A DNA stretch of 64,000 nt from Acetofilamentum sp. (GCA_020721805.1 DYMB01000001.1:169261-233260); one strand, 5' to 3'. Shown: positions 1 to 9,462, counted from the first letter of the stretch. Numbers and translations are program-made. The notes: a model not told the origin generated them from the letters alone.

Positions 1-2
1 TA

Positions 3-1676
3 TTTTTTGGTATAATAACCTTTCTTGTTTCATCGGTTCAATATATACCTATACTTAGATTTTTGCCTGATGCTGCAAGAGGAGTTTCAAGAGATTATAA
101 TTATTCGATAAGCTGGTCGATGGGATTTCCAGATCTTATAGATATGTTTTTTCATGGTTTTTCTGGAGTAAATGTGAATGGGATAAACACATATTGGGGG
201 ATGAACCCGTTCAAACTACATCATTCCTATCCGGGAATAATTGTGATGTTTCTTGGAATCTCTGGAATATTCAGAAAAAATAAAAAACCCATAGAATCGT
301 TCTTCTCAATAATATTTTTTATAACACTTATAATATCACTTGGTGGAAATACTCCATTTTTTAAATTCTTCTGGAAACTTTTTCCCTATTTTGATAAATT
401 CAGAGCACCCGAGCTTATAATTTTTATAAACATATTTTCACTCGTTATTCTTTCATTGTTCGCTTTAAAAGAATTTGATAAAAAAAGTTTGAGTTTCTCT
501 TTTTATATTATACTAACTCTTGGTTTACTTATTCTTCTTTTCCCAGGATTTTTTGAAAATATCTTTTCAAAGAATATAATTCAAAATTTTTCCGATAATG
601 TAAGAAATATGAAATTGAACAATTTAAGAGTATGTTTGAACAATGTGAAAATTATAGTCCTTTTAAATCTTTTTGTGATCTCTATACTCTATTTTGTTAT
701 CACGAAGATAAAAAATTTAAAATTCTTCTTTCTTTTTATTTTCCTTTCGTTGTTTCAGTTTTTCGAGATGTATTATTTTACAAAGGATTATATAGTTGCT
801 GTTCCTTCTCCGGGAGAATATTATAAATCTGATGGAATTGTTTCAAAAATAAGAGAGGATATGGATCTTTTAAGAGTCTTTCCCATATCTTATGGAGAGA
901 ACGACTTTTTGAATCTCTATAAAATACAAACCATATCAGGGATACATCCAAGTCCATTCTATGAGTATCAGATTTTTGTTAACAACAGAAATTCGGTTAT
1001 GTTCAATTCCCAAACACTTTTTGAGAAAAAAAACAGGATAAAACTTTTAAATGTTAAGTATCTTATAACTCCCCAAATACCAGCCGATACAACAGGTTAC
1101 GATGAAAACACAAAAAATCTGATAATACTTTACCAGAATCTTTTTAGAAATATGGGATTTGAACCATACTACTATGGTGGAAAATATATGTTGCATAGAT
1201 CCGTCGATTTTCTTCCAAGATTCTTTGTTGTTGATTCTTTTGTTAAAGTTAAGAATGTTGATGAAGCAATATTTACAATCGATTCGGTAAGTTTTGACCC
1301 AAGAAGATTGGCAACCGTAGAAGATGAAAATTTTTCTTTTAGCGGATCGGATGAAAAACTCGTTTATTTTATCGATTCCATAAAGTATACTCCCAATATG
1401 GTCTATTTAAAGGTAAAATCAAGTAAAGATGCGATGCTTATCTTTTTGGATCAGTATTATAAAGCATGGAAGGTTAAAGTTAACGAAAGATCTGAAAAGT
1501 TGTATAAAGTTGATGGCATCTTTAGAGGGGTTAAAATAAAAAAAGGAACGAATGATGTTATATTCTTCTTTTCTTCAACCTTACAGATTTTTGCTTTTAT
1601 AATTTCATTGTTTGGAATATTAATAGTATATTTTGTTTTTATTATAGAAAAAAGGATATTGTTGAATAAAAATTAA
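3..1676 (+). CDS. YfhO-family membrane protein, C-terminal part (5' end outside window)
   Basis: The reading frame is open to the left edge (codons begin at base 3), so the true start lies upstream. The TTG at 63 is only the first possible start inside the window. The visible part has several hydrophobic membrane helices in its first ~240 residues, a soluble region, and a last helix before the C-terminus. A block near the end (FLDQYYKAWKVKVN, then a short loop and FRGVKIKKGTNDV) is the pattern by which I recognise YfhO-type proteins. Members are large polytopic proteins linked to glycosylation of surface polymers or lipids. The GT2 genes directly downstream fit this. The exact substrate is unknown. 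Confidence 0.75.
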   Translation, partial: FFGIITFLVSSVQYIPILRFLPDAARGVSRDYNYSISWSMGFPDLIDMFFHGFSGVNVNGINTYWGMNPFKLHHSYPGIIVMFLGISGIFRKNKKPIESFFSIIFFITLIISLGGNTPFFKFFWKLFPYFDKFRAPELIIFINIFSLVILSLFALKEFDKKSLSFSFYIILTLGLLILLFPGFFENIFSKNIIQNFSDNVRNMKLNNLRVCLNNVKIIVLLNLFVISILYFVITKIKNLKFFFLFIFLSLFQFFEMYYFTKDYIVAVPSPGEYYKSDGIVSKIREDMDLLRVFPISYGENDFLNLYKIQTISGIHPSPFYEYQIFVNNRNSVMFNSQTLFEKKNRIKLLNVKYLITPQIPADTTGYDENTKNLIILYQNLFRNMGFEPYYYGGKYMLHRSVDFLPRFFVVDSFVKVKNVDEAIFTIDSVSFDPRRLATVEDENFSFSGSDEKLVYFIDSIKYTPNMVYLKVKSSKDAMLIFLDQYYKAWKVKVNERSEKLYKVDGIFRGVKIKKGTNDVIFFFSSTLQIFAFIISLFGILIVYFVFIIEKRILLNKN

Positions 1677-1690
1677 ATTTTTTATATAAT
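1662..1690 (+). promoter_or_regulatory. Promoter for the 1711-8124 operon
   Basis: TTGAAT (1662-1667), a 17-bp spacer and a perfect TATAAT (1685-1690). The -35 lies inside the last codons of the upstream gene. The predicted start near 1697 gives a leader of about 14 nt containing GGGGT before the ATG. Confidence 0.6.
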
Positions 1691-1710
1691 TTAATAAAGA
1701 TGGGGTCAAA

Positions 1711-2424
1711 ATGAAAACTCTGATCATTATACCTACATACAACGAAAAAGATAATATTAAAAAAATAATAAATGAGGTTTTAAGACAGGATCAATCGATA
1801 GATGTACTTATAATTGATGATAATTCTCCAGATGGAACAGCTGATATAGTAAGAAAGATGATGGAGGAAAACAAAAGGATCGACATCATTTCAAGGCCCA
1901 GGAAGATGGGGTTGGGAACAGCCTATGTTTTAGGTTTTGAGTATGCTATAAAAAACAACTATGATTTTGTTTTCGAAATGGATGCTGATTTTTCACACGA
2001 TCCACAAGATATAAAAAGATTTTTATCCCAGATCAAAGATAACGATCTTATTATAGGATCAAGATATTCTGATGGAGTGAGTGTTGTAAACTGGCCGATG
2101 AAAAGATTGCTTTTATCTTATTTTGCAAATATTTATGCAAAGATCGTTACGGGTGTTCCCATAGATGATCTCACAGGTGGATTCAAATGTTATAGAGTAT
2201 CATTTTTAAAAAACATAGATCTTTCAAAGATAAGATCCGATGGATACGCTTTTCAGATAGAAATAGATGTTAAGATATTCAGGAAAAAAGGAAGGATCAA
2301 AGAGATACCTATAATTTTTAAAGACAGGGTTGATGGATATTCGAAAATGAACAAAAAAATAATCTGGGAAGCTTTCTGGCTTGTATGGAGATTAAGGTTA
2401 TTAACATTGTTGGGTAAGTTATGA
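1711..2424 (+). CDS. GT2 glycosyltransferase, polyprenyl-phosphate mannose synthase type
   Basis: This 237-residue GT-A enzyme has PTYNE at residues 8-12, the nucleotide-binding IDDNSPDGT block at about 35-43 and a DAD metal-binding motif at 91-93 followed by FSHDP. These are hallmarks of the DPM1 subfamily, which transfers a hexose from a nucleotide sugar to a polyprenyl phosphate on the inner membrane face. The length matches soluble DPM1-like enzymes without a C-terminal membrane anchor. It is the first gene of a tightly packed operon, and its stop overlaps the next start by 4 nt (ATGA). The lipid-linked sugar could feed the YfhO-type protein upstream. The sugar donor cannot be told from sequence. 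Confidence 0.85.
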   Translation: MKTLIIIPTYNEKDNIKKIINEVLRQDQSIDVLIIDDNSPDGTADIVRKMMEENKRIDIISRPRKMGLGTAYVLGFEYAIKNNYDFVFEMDADFSHDPQDIKRFLSQIKDNDLIIGSRYSDGVSVVNWPMKRLLLSYFANIYAKIVTGVPIDDLTGGFKCYRVSFLKNIDLSKIRSDGYAFQIEIDVKIFRKKGRIKEIPIIFKDRVDGYSKMNKKIIWEAFWLVWRLRLLTLLGKL

Positions 2425-3296
2425 TAAGTATTATTATAGTTACATACAATTCTGAAAAATTTATTAGAGAATGTATCAAAAGTATATATAGGTCTATAAA
2501 AAAAAATGATTTTGAGATAATCGTCGTTGATAACAACTCATCCGATAAAACATCTTCAATAGTTTACAGGGAATTTCCTGCTGTAAGGTTGATAAGGTTA
2601 AAAAAAAATTTAGGTTTTGCTAAAGCCAACAATATAGCTTTTGAAAGAAGTAAAGGCGATATAATTCTTCTTTTGAATCCTGATACGATCGTAACCGAAA
2701 AATCTATAGACAGGATGGCTGAATACATAAAGTATGACGATTCTGTAGGTGTTATCGGAGCCAAGTTGAAAAATTTTGATGGAACTCTTCAACTTTCATG
2801 CAGAAGATTTCCAAATTTTTTTAATGTTTTTTTTGGAAGGAAATCTTTGTTTAGATATATTTTCCCTTCAAATCCGATAAGCAAGGATTTTATGCTGGAG
2901 GATCTCGATTATGATAAAGTTCAGGATGTTGATTGGATAATGGGGGCATGTTTGATGACAAGAAGGGATATTGTATCAAATCTTGGTTTTTTTGATGAAA
3001 CTTTTAAATTGTTTGTAGAGGATACAGATCTCTGTTACAGGATAAAAAAATCAAACAGAAAAGTGATCTATCTTCCCGATGCTGTTATCTATCACTATCA
3101 TGGAGCAAGTGTTGGAGAAGGTTTTACAAAATCTCAAGTATATCACAATATCGGTATGTACAACTTTTTTAGAAAACATTTTATTAAAAATCCTTTAGTT
3201 AAAATTTTATTATACTATGCCATACTGATAAGACTCTGTTGTATCTTTATTTTTTCATTATTCATAAGGTTTCTTAAATCTATAAATATGGTATAA
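2421..3296 (+). CDS. GT2 glycosyltransferase, rhamnosyltransferase-like
   Basis: A 291-residue family 2 glycosyltransferase. VVDNNSSD (about 35-42), NLGFAKANN (about 63-71) and the metal-binding NPD (86-88) define the GT-A fold. GACLMTRRD and the later EDTDLCYR motif are typical of WbbL-like enzymes that add rhamnose or related deoxysugars to surface glycans. The C-terminal ~25 residues are hydrophobic and may attach it to the membrane. It is translationally coupled to the preceding GT2. Acceptor and donor are unknown. Confidence 0.85.
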   Translation: MISIIIVTYNSEKFIRECIKSIYRSIKKNDFEIIVVDNNSSDKTSSIVYREFPAVRLIRLKKNLGFAKANNIAFERSKGDIILLLNPDTIVTEKSIDRMAEYIKYDDSVGVIGAKLKNFDGTLQLSCRRFPNFFNVFFGRKSLFRYIFPSNPISKDFMLEDLDYDKVQDVDWIMGACLMTRRDIVSNLGFFDETFKLFVEDTDLCYRIKKSNRKVIYLPDAVIYHYHGASVGEGFTKSQVYHNIGMYNFFRKHFIKNPLVKILLYYAILIRLCCIFIFSLFIRFLKSINMV

Positions 3297-3312
3297 TCTT
3301 ATAGGGGAAAAA

Positions 3313-4143
3313 ATGGAAAAAACAAGTGAAAGGCTCGATCCTGAAGTTTTAAAGTCTACAGATGAAAACATAAACCTTTTAGTTTTTCATATTGCTACAT
3401 ATAAACTCATAAAAGGTTATGTTAAAGACAAAATTGTTCTCGATTTTGGTTGTGGGGAAGGATACGGTTCATCTATAATGAAAGATGTCGCCAAAAAAGT
3501 TGTTGGTGTTGATGTTTCATCCGATGTTATAATAAAAGCGAGAGAAAAATATCGGTTTGATAATCTTGAGTTTTTGTTTATTGACAAACTTGAAAAGAAA
3601 GGGCTGATGTTTCAGGACAAAACTTTTGATGTTGTTGTCGCTTCACAGGTATTCGAACATCTTGATAATTTCGATATTTTTTTTAAAGAGGTGAAAAGGA
3701 TTTTAAAGGATGATGGATTTTTGATATTAACGACACCAAATTCAAGTTTAAGGCTTTTACCTTTTCAAACACCGTGGAATCATCATCATAAAAGGGAGTT
3801 AAACTATTTTGAAATCGATTCCATGTTATCAAAATATTTTCCTTCATATAAGATCTTTGGCATAACATTTCTCGGAATTCCTCTTAGAAAAGAGATACGG
3901 AGAGTTACAAAACTTAAGATCTTTTTGTATCCTTTTACCAATATAGTTGTTCCCGAAAAGATCAAATTGAATGTTTTAAAAACATTGTGGGATATTTTCA
4001 GAAAACGGGATATATTATCTAAGATTTTAAAAAGAAAAAAAGAAAAATATTATGATGTCGATAAACTTACAAAAAGAGTTATAATCACCGATAATCCAAG
4101 AAAAAAATGGTTAAGTTTTATCTGCTTTTGTTATAAAAAATGA
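3313..4143 (+). CDS. Class I SAM-dependent methyltransferase
   Basis: Motif I (VLDFGCGEG, about residues 42-50) and an acidic VGVDVS strand bind S-adenosylmethionine. VVASQVFEHL followed by RILKDDGFLILTTPN is the usual Methyltransf_11 core. The C-terminal ~100 residues are basic and lysine-rich. An AGGGG Shine-Dalgarno lies 5 nt upstream of the ATG, and a TATAAT at 3292-3297 could give an internal promoter although no good -35 is present. Position among glycosyltransferases suggests a sugar or lipid-linked glycan as substrate (inference). The stop overlaps the coaE start by 4 nt. Confidence 0.8.
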   Translation: MEKTSERLDPEVLKSTDENINLLVFHIATYKLIKGYVKDKIVLDFGCGEGYGSSIMKDVAKKVVGVDVSSDVIIKAREKYRFDNLEFLFIDKLEKKGLMFQDKTFDVVVASQVFEHLDNFDIFFKEVKRILKDDGFLILTTPNSSLRLLPFQTPWNHHHKRELNYFEIDSMLSKYFPSYKIFGITFLGIPLRKEIRRVTKLKIFLYPFTNIVVPEKIKLNVLKTLWDIFRKRDILSKILKRKKEKYYDVDKLTKRVIITDNPRKKWLSFICFCYKK

Positions 4144-4703
4144 AAATAGGAGTTACAGGTAAATTCGGTAGTGGAAAATCTACCTTTTGTAATTTTTTAT
4201 CAAGGGGTAAAATTAAAATCGTATCCGGAGATGAGGAAGGTAAAGAACTTTTAAGAGAGAATTATAAAACCATTTTTGATCATCTCGGATTGATCCCCAC
4301 AAAAGATTATTTAGAAATTTTGAAGGATAATATAGTTAAAGATGAAACTATGTTTGTTAAATATAACAATTGGGTGTATACACATCTTCCTGATAGAATA
4401 ATTGATAAATGTGAGAAATATGATGATGTTATTTTTGATGCTGCATTGATATTTGAATGGCAGATAGATTATTATTTTGATCACATCATTCTTGTTCAGG
4501 ATGGGGATTTTGAAGAAAGATTCAGAAGAGTTTTTGAAAGTAAGAATGGAGTTGATAAAAACCTTTACAGACTTCTCGATAAATACCAATGGAGTGATGA
4601 TAGAAAAAGAATATTCAGCGATTTTGTTGTAGAAAACATTTCCTCTCTGGATAATTTAAAAAGGAGAGCAGATGAAATTTTTGGCAAAATTTTTAATACT
4701 TAA
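4140..4703 (+). CDS. coaE: Dephospho-CoA kinase
   Basis: Catalyses the last step of coenzyme A synthesis, phosphorylating the 3'-OH of dephospho-CoA. The P-loop GKFGSGKS is at residues 7-14, followed by a GDEEGKELL segment in place of the usual D-x-I/D motif and a DAALIFEW segment equivalent to the family's PLLFE. The length (187) is slightly under the usual ~200. The sequence is divergent, so this rests on the N-terminal P-loop and overall plan rather than on every family motif. It overlaps both neighbours, consistent with one transcript. Confidence 0.75.
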   Translation: MKIGVTGKFGSGKSTFCNFLSRGKIKIVSGDEEGKELLRENYKTIFDHLGLIPTKDYLEILKDNIVKDETMFVKYNNWVYTHLPDRIIDKCEKYDDVIFDAALIFEWQIDYYFDHIILVQDGDFEERFRRVFESKNGVDKNLYRLLDKYQWSDDRKRIFSDFVVENISSLDNLKRRADEIFGKIFNT

Positions 4704-5547
4704 CATTCTTTTTTTTTCAGTTATCAATCTTTCTACAAAAGAGTTTGATGAAAAGTTTTCTTTTTCTCTTTTAAAAGAACAGTGCTCTTTTGGCCCAAGG
4801 GTTCCCGGAACGGAATCTCATGAAAGATGTGTCCAACTGATCGTTGAACTGTTAAAAAACTATGTTGATAGTGTTTATGTTCAAACTTTTAAAAGGAAGG
4901 TTTCATATTCCAAACAAAAGATAGAGTTTAAAAATATAGTAGGTATACTCAACCCGGAGAAGGAAGAAAATATAATGTTTTTTTCACATTATGATTCAAG
5001 GCCTTTTTCAAATATAAAGAATAGAGCCATAGATGGAGCAAATGATGGTGCATCCTCTACTGCGTTACTTTTGGGTCTTGCAAAATTTTTTAAGGAAAAT
5101 GATTTCAAAGAAAGGATAGATTTTGTCTTTTTTGATGCGGAGGATGGTGGCAGGATAAATCACCCTGACGAATGGTTTTTGGGTTCAAAGTATTTTGCTA
5201 AAAATTATAAAGGCAAAATTCCAAAAATGGCGATACTATTAGATATGATAGGTGATAGCGACCTGAACATTAAAAGGGAGATAAATTCACAGATAGTCAA
5301 TACAAAACTTTATGACAAAATTTTTAAGACGGCAAAAAAACTGAATAAAAAAAATTTTGTTGATAAATTAGGTTTCTACATAGAGGATGATCATATCCCC
5401 TTAAATGAGAAAGGGTTTAGGTGTGTGGATTTGATAGACATAGAATACAAATATTGGCATACGGTTGATGATACACCAGACAAATGTTCATCTAAAAGTT
5501 TAAAGGATGTGGCGGAGGTTATCATTGAAACGGTATACGACAGATAA
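4672..5547 (+). CDS. M28-family peptidase / glutaminyl cyclase-like, exported
   Basis: An N-terminal hydrophobic signal sequence (residues 2-20) is followed by the zinc-peptidase core. Putative metal ligands are H106 in HYDSRP, D125 in DGANDGASS and E157 with D158 in DAEDGG. Further on are LLDMIGD and DDHIPL, and the tail YWHTVDDTPDKCS is characteristic of the M28 / glutaminyl-peptide cyclotransferase-like branch. It probably removes or cyclises N-terminal residues of extracytoplasmic peptides. The start codon lies inside coaE, with AAGGAGA just upstream. The next gene begins before its stop. Confidence 0.88.
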   Translation: MKFLAKFLILNILFFSVINLSTKEFDEKFSFSLLKEQCSFGPRVPGTESHERCVQLIVELLKNYVDSVYVQTFKRKVSYSKQKIEFKNIVGILNPEKEENIMFFSHYDSRPFSNIKNRAIDGANDGASSTALLLGLAKFFKENDFKERIDFVFFDAEDGGRINHPDEWFLGSKYFAKNYKGKIPKMAILLDMIGDSDLNIKREINSQIVNTKLYDKIFKTAKKLNKKNFVDKLGFYIEDDHIPLNEKGFRCVDLIDIEYKYWHTVDDTPDKCSSKSLKDVAEVIIETVYDR

Positions 5548-5857
5548 AATCTTTTTCATTTTGTCTATAACCGTTTTGCTTTTCTCTCTGTCCTTGTTTT
5601 TTTTAAAACAGCATTTTTCAAAGAGTTTTGAATATGCCATAGTTGAAACTGAAAAAAGACTGTATGATGTTAACAGGATAGGCTTTGAGGAATTGAAAGA
5701 TATTCCAGGTGTAGGAGAAAAAACAGCCGAAAATATCATACACCTTAGAGATAGTCTTAAAGGTTTTAAATCTATAAAAGATCTTTTAAAAGTTAAAGGG
5801 ATAAAGGAAAAGAGGTTAAAGACTCTGATGAAATATTTTTATGTTGATGAAGATTGA
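5525..5857 (+). CDS. ComEA-like helix-hairpin-helix protein
   Basis: A 110-residue protein with one N-terminal transmembrane helix (about 8-27) and a ComEA-type double helix-hairpin-helix (DVNRIGFEELKDIPGVGEKT, then KGFKSIKDLLKVKGI). ComEA proteins bind duplex DNA outside the membrane during uptake. I place the start at TTG 5525 because a strong GGAGG (5514-5518) sits 6 nt upstream. An in-frame ATG at 5507 would have no ribosome site. No ComEC is in the window, but a PilB homologue at 18.5 kb could supply a type IV pilus for uptake. Confidence 0.8.
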   Translation: MKRYTTDKIFFILSITVLLFSLSLFFLKQHFSKSFEYAIVETEKRLYDVNRIGFEELKDIPGVGEKTAENIIHLRDSLKGFKSIKDLLKVKGIKEKRLKTLMKYFYVDED

Positions 5858-6689
5858 TAAAGTCGATTTTGATTTTTATGAAAAAGAATCTTTTAATTAT
5901 TATGGATACAACATATTCGTTTCAAAAAAATATCTTGAGTCTTTTAATTTTTTTAAAAATATCAGTTTCAATTCTATTTCTTCAAATGGTAAAATTCTGG
6001 CTTTATTCCCAGTTAACGAAAGAAAAATATTTTTTCATAAAATTTTTTTAACACCACAGTTCACACAGTTTTTTAATTTGATTTTTAAAAAGAATTTTAA
6101 GAGTGAAGAAGAAAAATTTTTCACCTATAGGGATATAATCTATACCTATTCAAACCATCTAAAGAAAAATTATTTATATTTTTCTATCCCTTTATCGTTT
6201 GATTTTTTTGATATGAGATTTTTCATCTGGAACGGCATAAAAACTCTACCCCTCTATACATATGTTCTACAAAATTTTAAAACAAATAGGGATTTTGAGA
6301 ACGATCCTTCTTTTTTAGAAATCTATGATGTGGAGGGGCTCTTCGAAAGTTTTCAACTTTCATACAAGGGAAATATGCATATAGAGAAAAAAAATTTTAT
6401 TTTCCTTATTAAAAATTTAATGGAAAAAAAACTTTTAAGGATATTCTCAAATTCAACGGCAAAAATTGCTTTACTTTACGATGAACAAAATAAAACCGCA
6501 TTCACTTATATAATTTCAGGAAAAGAGACCGCAAGACTGATCGAGCAGATTTATTCTAATGGTTTTCTTGATGGATACACTCTTGACCTCAGTGGAGCGA
6601 ATACGGAGAGAATAGCAAAATATAAGAGTAAATTGAAACCCGAATTAAAAATTTATTTTAAAATAGAAAAATCGTATGTTATCGGTTGA
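5841..6689 (+). CDS. FemAB / GNAT-fold acyltransferase-like protein
   Basis: A 282-residue cytoplasmic protein without membrane segments. The C-terminal stretch (DGYTLDLSGANTERIAKYKS, then ELKIYFKI) resembles the end of FemAB-like GNAT proteins, in which a G-A-N-T motif is followed by a lysine- and phenylalanine-rich strand. Such proteins transfer acyl or aminoacyl groups to cell-wall or lipid-linked glycans. The start is uncertain: ATG 5841 or ATG 5847, neither with a Shine-Dalgarno; coupling to the upstream stop (5857) is likely. It is partnered with a deacetylase-like gene that overlaps its end, suggesting joint glycan modification (inference). Confidence 0.55.
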   Translation: MLMKIDKVDFDFYEKESFNYYGYNIFVSKKYLESFNFFKNISFNSISSNGKILALFPVNERKIFFHKIFLTPQFTQFFNLIFKKNFKSEEEKFFTYRDIIYTYSNHLKKNYLYFSIPLSFDFFDMRFFIWNGIKTLPLYTYVLQNFKTNRDFENDPSFLEIYDVEGLFESFQLSYKGNMHIEKKNFIFLIKNLMEKKLLRIFSNSTAKIALLYDEQNKTAFTYIISGKETARLIEQIYSNGFLDGYTLDLSGANTERIAKYKSKLKPELKIYFKIEKSYVIG

Positions 6690-8124
6690 AGACAGAAGAA
6701 AAGAAAAAACAGAAGATTTTGAGCTGATAAAAAATATCTTTTTATCATTTTTATATACCGTCGAATTCCCTTATTCAAAAAATAAAATTATATATACAGA
6801 CAGCATGGAAAATTTCAAATCTGGAGTTGTTTATATTCTCGAGGATAAAAGGCTTTATAATGGTGTTATACATAATATTGAAAAGATTAACGATGGTTTC
6901 ATATTGAATAAAATTTATTTGAATTTAAAAGATTATAATGATCTTTTCTACATTGAATCGAATTCACTCATTCTAAAGTTTGATATATTTTCATTGATTC
7001 ACTCTTCGATATATAGAGAGTTTGTTTTTGAAAAAAAAGAATTTTTTGAGAGTATTAACATTTTGAGAAGAAAACCATATCTTGAAAAAATTATTATAAA
7101 TATTTCCGAGAGTATGAAAAATTTCTTTTTAAATAACGATGGTCAATTTTTGGAAATCGAAAAGAATAAACCGACCCTGATCCTTTCTTTCGATATCGAT
7201 AGGATCAAATTTTTCAACTGGAAAAAGGATATATATCATTACCTAAAAAATGTTTTTACAAAAAATAAATTTTCGAAAGAATATCTCAATATTAAAAGAA
7301 CATACAAAAATAAGGATCCATGGGACAGGGTTGACGAAATTTTAAACATACTTGAAGATATAAAAAAGGATGCGACTTTTTATCTGTTTGTTAAAAATAA
7401 AGATATATTTACAAAAAGGTATCCGTTAAGCGAAACTAAAAAGATATTCAATAAAGTTTCAAAGGATAATACAGTAGGACTTCATCTTTCATATGAATCC
7501 TTTACAGACAAGAATTTGATTGAAAAAGAAATAAAAACTTTTAAAACGATATTCAAAAAGGAGAGGATAGATGTAAGATTCCATTTTCTGAACAGACCCG
7601 ATAAAAGAGTTTTGGAAATTTTACAAAATAATTCAGTGAGAAGCGATTCTTCACTTGGAAACAGAAGATCTTCAGGATTTTATTCCGGACTATCGAGTCC
7701 ATTTTTTATAGAGAGTGATATTCTACAGATACCTGTGATAACAATGGATAGTACTCTTTATTTTGAGGAATTGAAAGGGAAAGATCACTATAAAACCATT
7801 TCGGATCTGGTAGAGGATATCATATCCATAAATGGTTTTTTTACCTTTATCTTCCATCCATCGAGTCTTGACAATATATTCTACAAAGGTTTTTCAAAAT
7901 ATCTTTTCGATGTTATTGAAAAATGTAAAGACAGAAATTTTGAATTTCTAACCGTGGAAAAAATTGTTGATCTTTACAGTAAAAGAAAACTCTCTTTTAA
8001 ATCGGATGAAAACTTTTTTAGTCTTGATTCTTCTTTAAATGGTTTGTTAAAATTGTATGAAAGGAATGGAGTTAAAACTATAGATAAAAATTTTAAAATT
8101 TCTTTTAAAAAGGAAAAATTGTAA
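6676..8124 (+). CDS. Polysaccharide deacetylase-like protein (DUF7033-type)
   Basis: A 482-residue protein. The N-terminal ~150 residues resemble the accessory domain that precedes this branch of deacetylases. The catalytic-like part has LILSFDIDR (about 168-176), GLHLSYES, RFHFLNRP, RSDSSLGNRRSSGF and FIFHPSS. These match, in order, the conserved blocks of deacetylase-fold proteins found in surface polysaccharide clusters (family pattern D-x-D, GLHPSY, RqHyL, GFR, HP). Consistent changes such as GLHLSY for GLHPSY may affect metal binding. It is the last gene of the operon, overlapping its neighbour by 14 nt. Confidence 0.65.
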   Translation: MLSVEDRRKEKTEDFELIKNIFLSFLYTVEFPYSKNKIIYTDSMENFKSGVVYILEDKRLYNGVIHNIEKINDGFILNKIYLNLKDYNDLFYIESNSLILKFDIFSLIHSSIYREFVFEKKEFFESINILRRKPYLEKIIINISESMKNFFLNNDGQFLEIEKNKPTLILSFDIDRIKFFNWKKDIYHYLKNVFTKNKFSKEYLNIKRTYKNKDPWDRVDEILNILEDIKKDATFYLFVKNKDIFTKRYPLSETKKIFNKVSKDNTVGLHLSYESFTDKNLIEKEIKTFKTIFKKERIDVRFHFLNRPDKRVLEILQNNSVRSDSSLGNRRSSGFYSGLSSPFFIESDILQIPVITMDSTLYFEELKGKDHYKTISDLVEDIISINGFFTFIFHPSSLDNIFYKGFSKYLFDVIEKCKDRNFEFLTVEKIVDLYSKRKLSFKSDENFFSLDSSLNGLLKLYERNGVKTIDKNFKISFKKEKL

Positions 8125-8133
8125 AACAATTTT
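8115..8133 (+). terminator. Weak AT hairpin at the end of the operon
   Basis: AAAATTG (8115-8121) and CAATTTT (8127-8133) can pair around the TAA stop codon. The stem is almost all A-T and the following T tract is short, so this is only a possible terminator between convergent transcripts. Confidence 0.25.
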
Positions 8134-8307
8134 AATTCTTCTATTGGTATCAAACAAAAGTAAATCCACTGTAAATGTTTGAGAAATTTGACAAAATATG
8201 GTTGTGTGATCAAAACAAGAGTGGCAATACAGTGAAGGTAAAAAACTTTCTAAAGAACTTAAAAAAATAAAGGGTGTGAGTTTGAAGATGGTCACCTTGA
8301 ATATATC

Positions 8308-9456
8308 TTAATTTTCATACTCCTTTCTGATTTTTAAAAACTCATCTATGTTTGAAAGGAAAATGTCTACAAGTTTTCCATCAAAGTGTTTGAATTTCTG
8401 ATCTTCGATCTCTTTAAGTATTTTATCCAAAGGCCAGGGAGCCTTGTAGGGTCTTTTGGTTGAAAGAGCATCGAATACATCGACTATTGCAACTATTCTT
8501 CCTTCAATTGGAATATTTTCTCCTGAAAGGTTATTTGGATAACCTGTCCCATCAAATTTTTCATGGTGGTTTAGGGCTATGGATGATGCGAATTTGATCA
8601 ACTCCTCATTTGAACCGGATAGTATCTCATAGCCCATCGTAGTATGCTTCTTCATTATTTCCCATTCATCAGCGTTAAGTTTCGCCGGTTTTGTTAAAAT
8701 CGCATCAGGTATCCCAAGTTTGCCAATATCATGTAAAGGTGATGCATACAGAATCAGTTCACAAAAATGATCATCCATTTTTAATTTTCTTGCAAGTAAT
8801 TCTGAATATTTACTTATCCTTTTTATGTGGGAACCTGTATCCATATCCTTGTATTCGGCTGCAACGGATAGTCTGTATATCGTTTCAAGGTGTGCTTTTT
8901 TTATATTCTCCTTTAATTGAACATTTTTTATCGCCACCGCAGAAATGGAAGCGAAAGATTCGATTATTTTTTCCGTTTGTTTTGAAAAAACTATAATTCT
9001 ACCTGAATCGTCCTTGGAGTTTATGAGTTGCAATACACCGATGATATTTTTTTCATTATCTATCATTGGGACGGTTAACATTGATTTTGTTCTATAATTA
9101 TTTTTTTTATCAAACTCATCGTTGAAGGAGAATGGAAAATCTCTGGAGATTTTATAAACATCTTTTATGTTTAAAATTTTTTTTGTAATGGCAACATAAC
9201 CTGCTATCGATCTTTTATCCATATTCAAAACAAAAGTTTTCAACTTTGAATTTATCTCTTTTACTGAATCGTTCTGTGTAATTAAAAAGATCAACTTATC
9301 ATTCTCTTTCAAATAAAGTGATCCAGCATCAGCTCTGGTTATGTCTCTCGCTTTCTTTAAGATTATATCCAAAAGATTGTTGAGATTGGAGATTGAACTT
9401 ATCATTATGGAAATTTCGATAAGTTCATTTAATATTTCACTTCTATTCATTTTCAT
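8308..9456 (-). CDS. GAF-HD-GYP cyclic-di-GMP phosphodiesterase
   Basis: A 382-residue cytoplasmic protein: a GAF sensor domain (about 20-180) joined to an HD-GYP domain (about 190-375). The HD pair is at residues 242-243 (LHDIGKLGIPD), the HHE motif at 297-299 and GTGYP at 303-307, so the metal ligands and signature loop look intact and the enzyme should hydrolyse c-di-GMP. It lies behind the exopolysaccharide operon on the same strand, but has its own promoter with the -10 only 6 nt from the ATG, implying a leaderless message. Its likely role is local control of polysaccharide or pilus output (inference). Confidence 0.93.
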   Translation of the reverse strand: MKMNRSEILNELIEISIMISSISNLNNLLDIILKKARDITRADAGSLYLKENDKLIFLITQNDSVKEINSKLKTFVLNMDKRSIAGYVAITKKILNIKDVYKISRDFPFSFNDEFDKKNNYRTKSMLTVPMIDNEKNIIGVLQLINSKDDSGRIIVFSKQTEKIIESFASISAVAIKNVQLKENIKKAHLETIYRLSVAAEYKDMDTGSHIKRISKYSELLARKLKMDDHFCELILYASPLHDIGKLGIPDAILTKPAKLNADEWEIMKKHTTMGYEILSGSNEELIKFASSIALNHHEKFDGTGYPNNLSGENIPIEGRIVAIVDVFDALSTKRPYKAPWPLDKILKEIEDQKFKHFDGKLVDIFLSNIDEFLKIRKEYEN

Positions 9457-9462
9457 ATCTAT

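Noticed and set aside
3292-3297. TATAAT as a full promoter for the methyltransferase gene
   Set aside because: The -10 is perfect but no acceptable -35 lies 16-18 bp upstream, and the gene sits in a packed operon.
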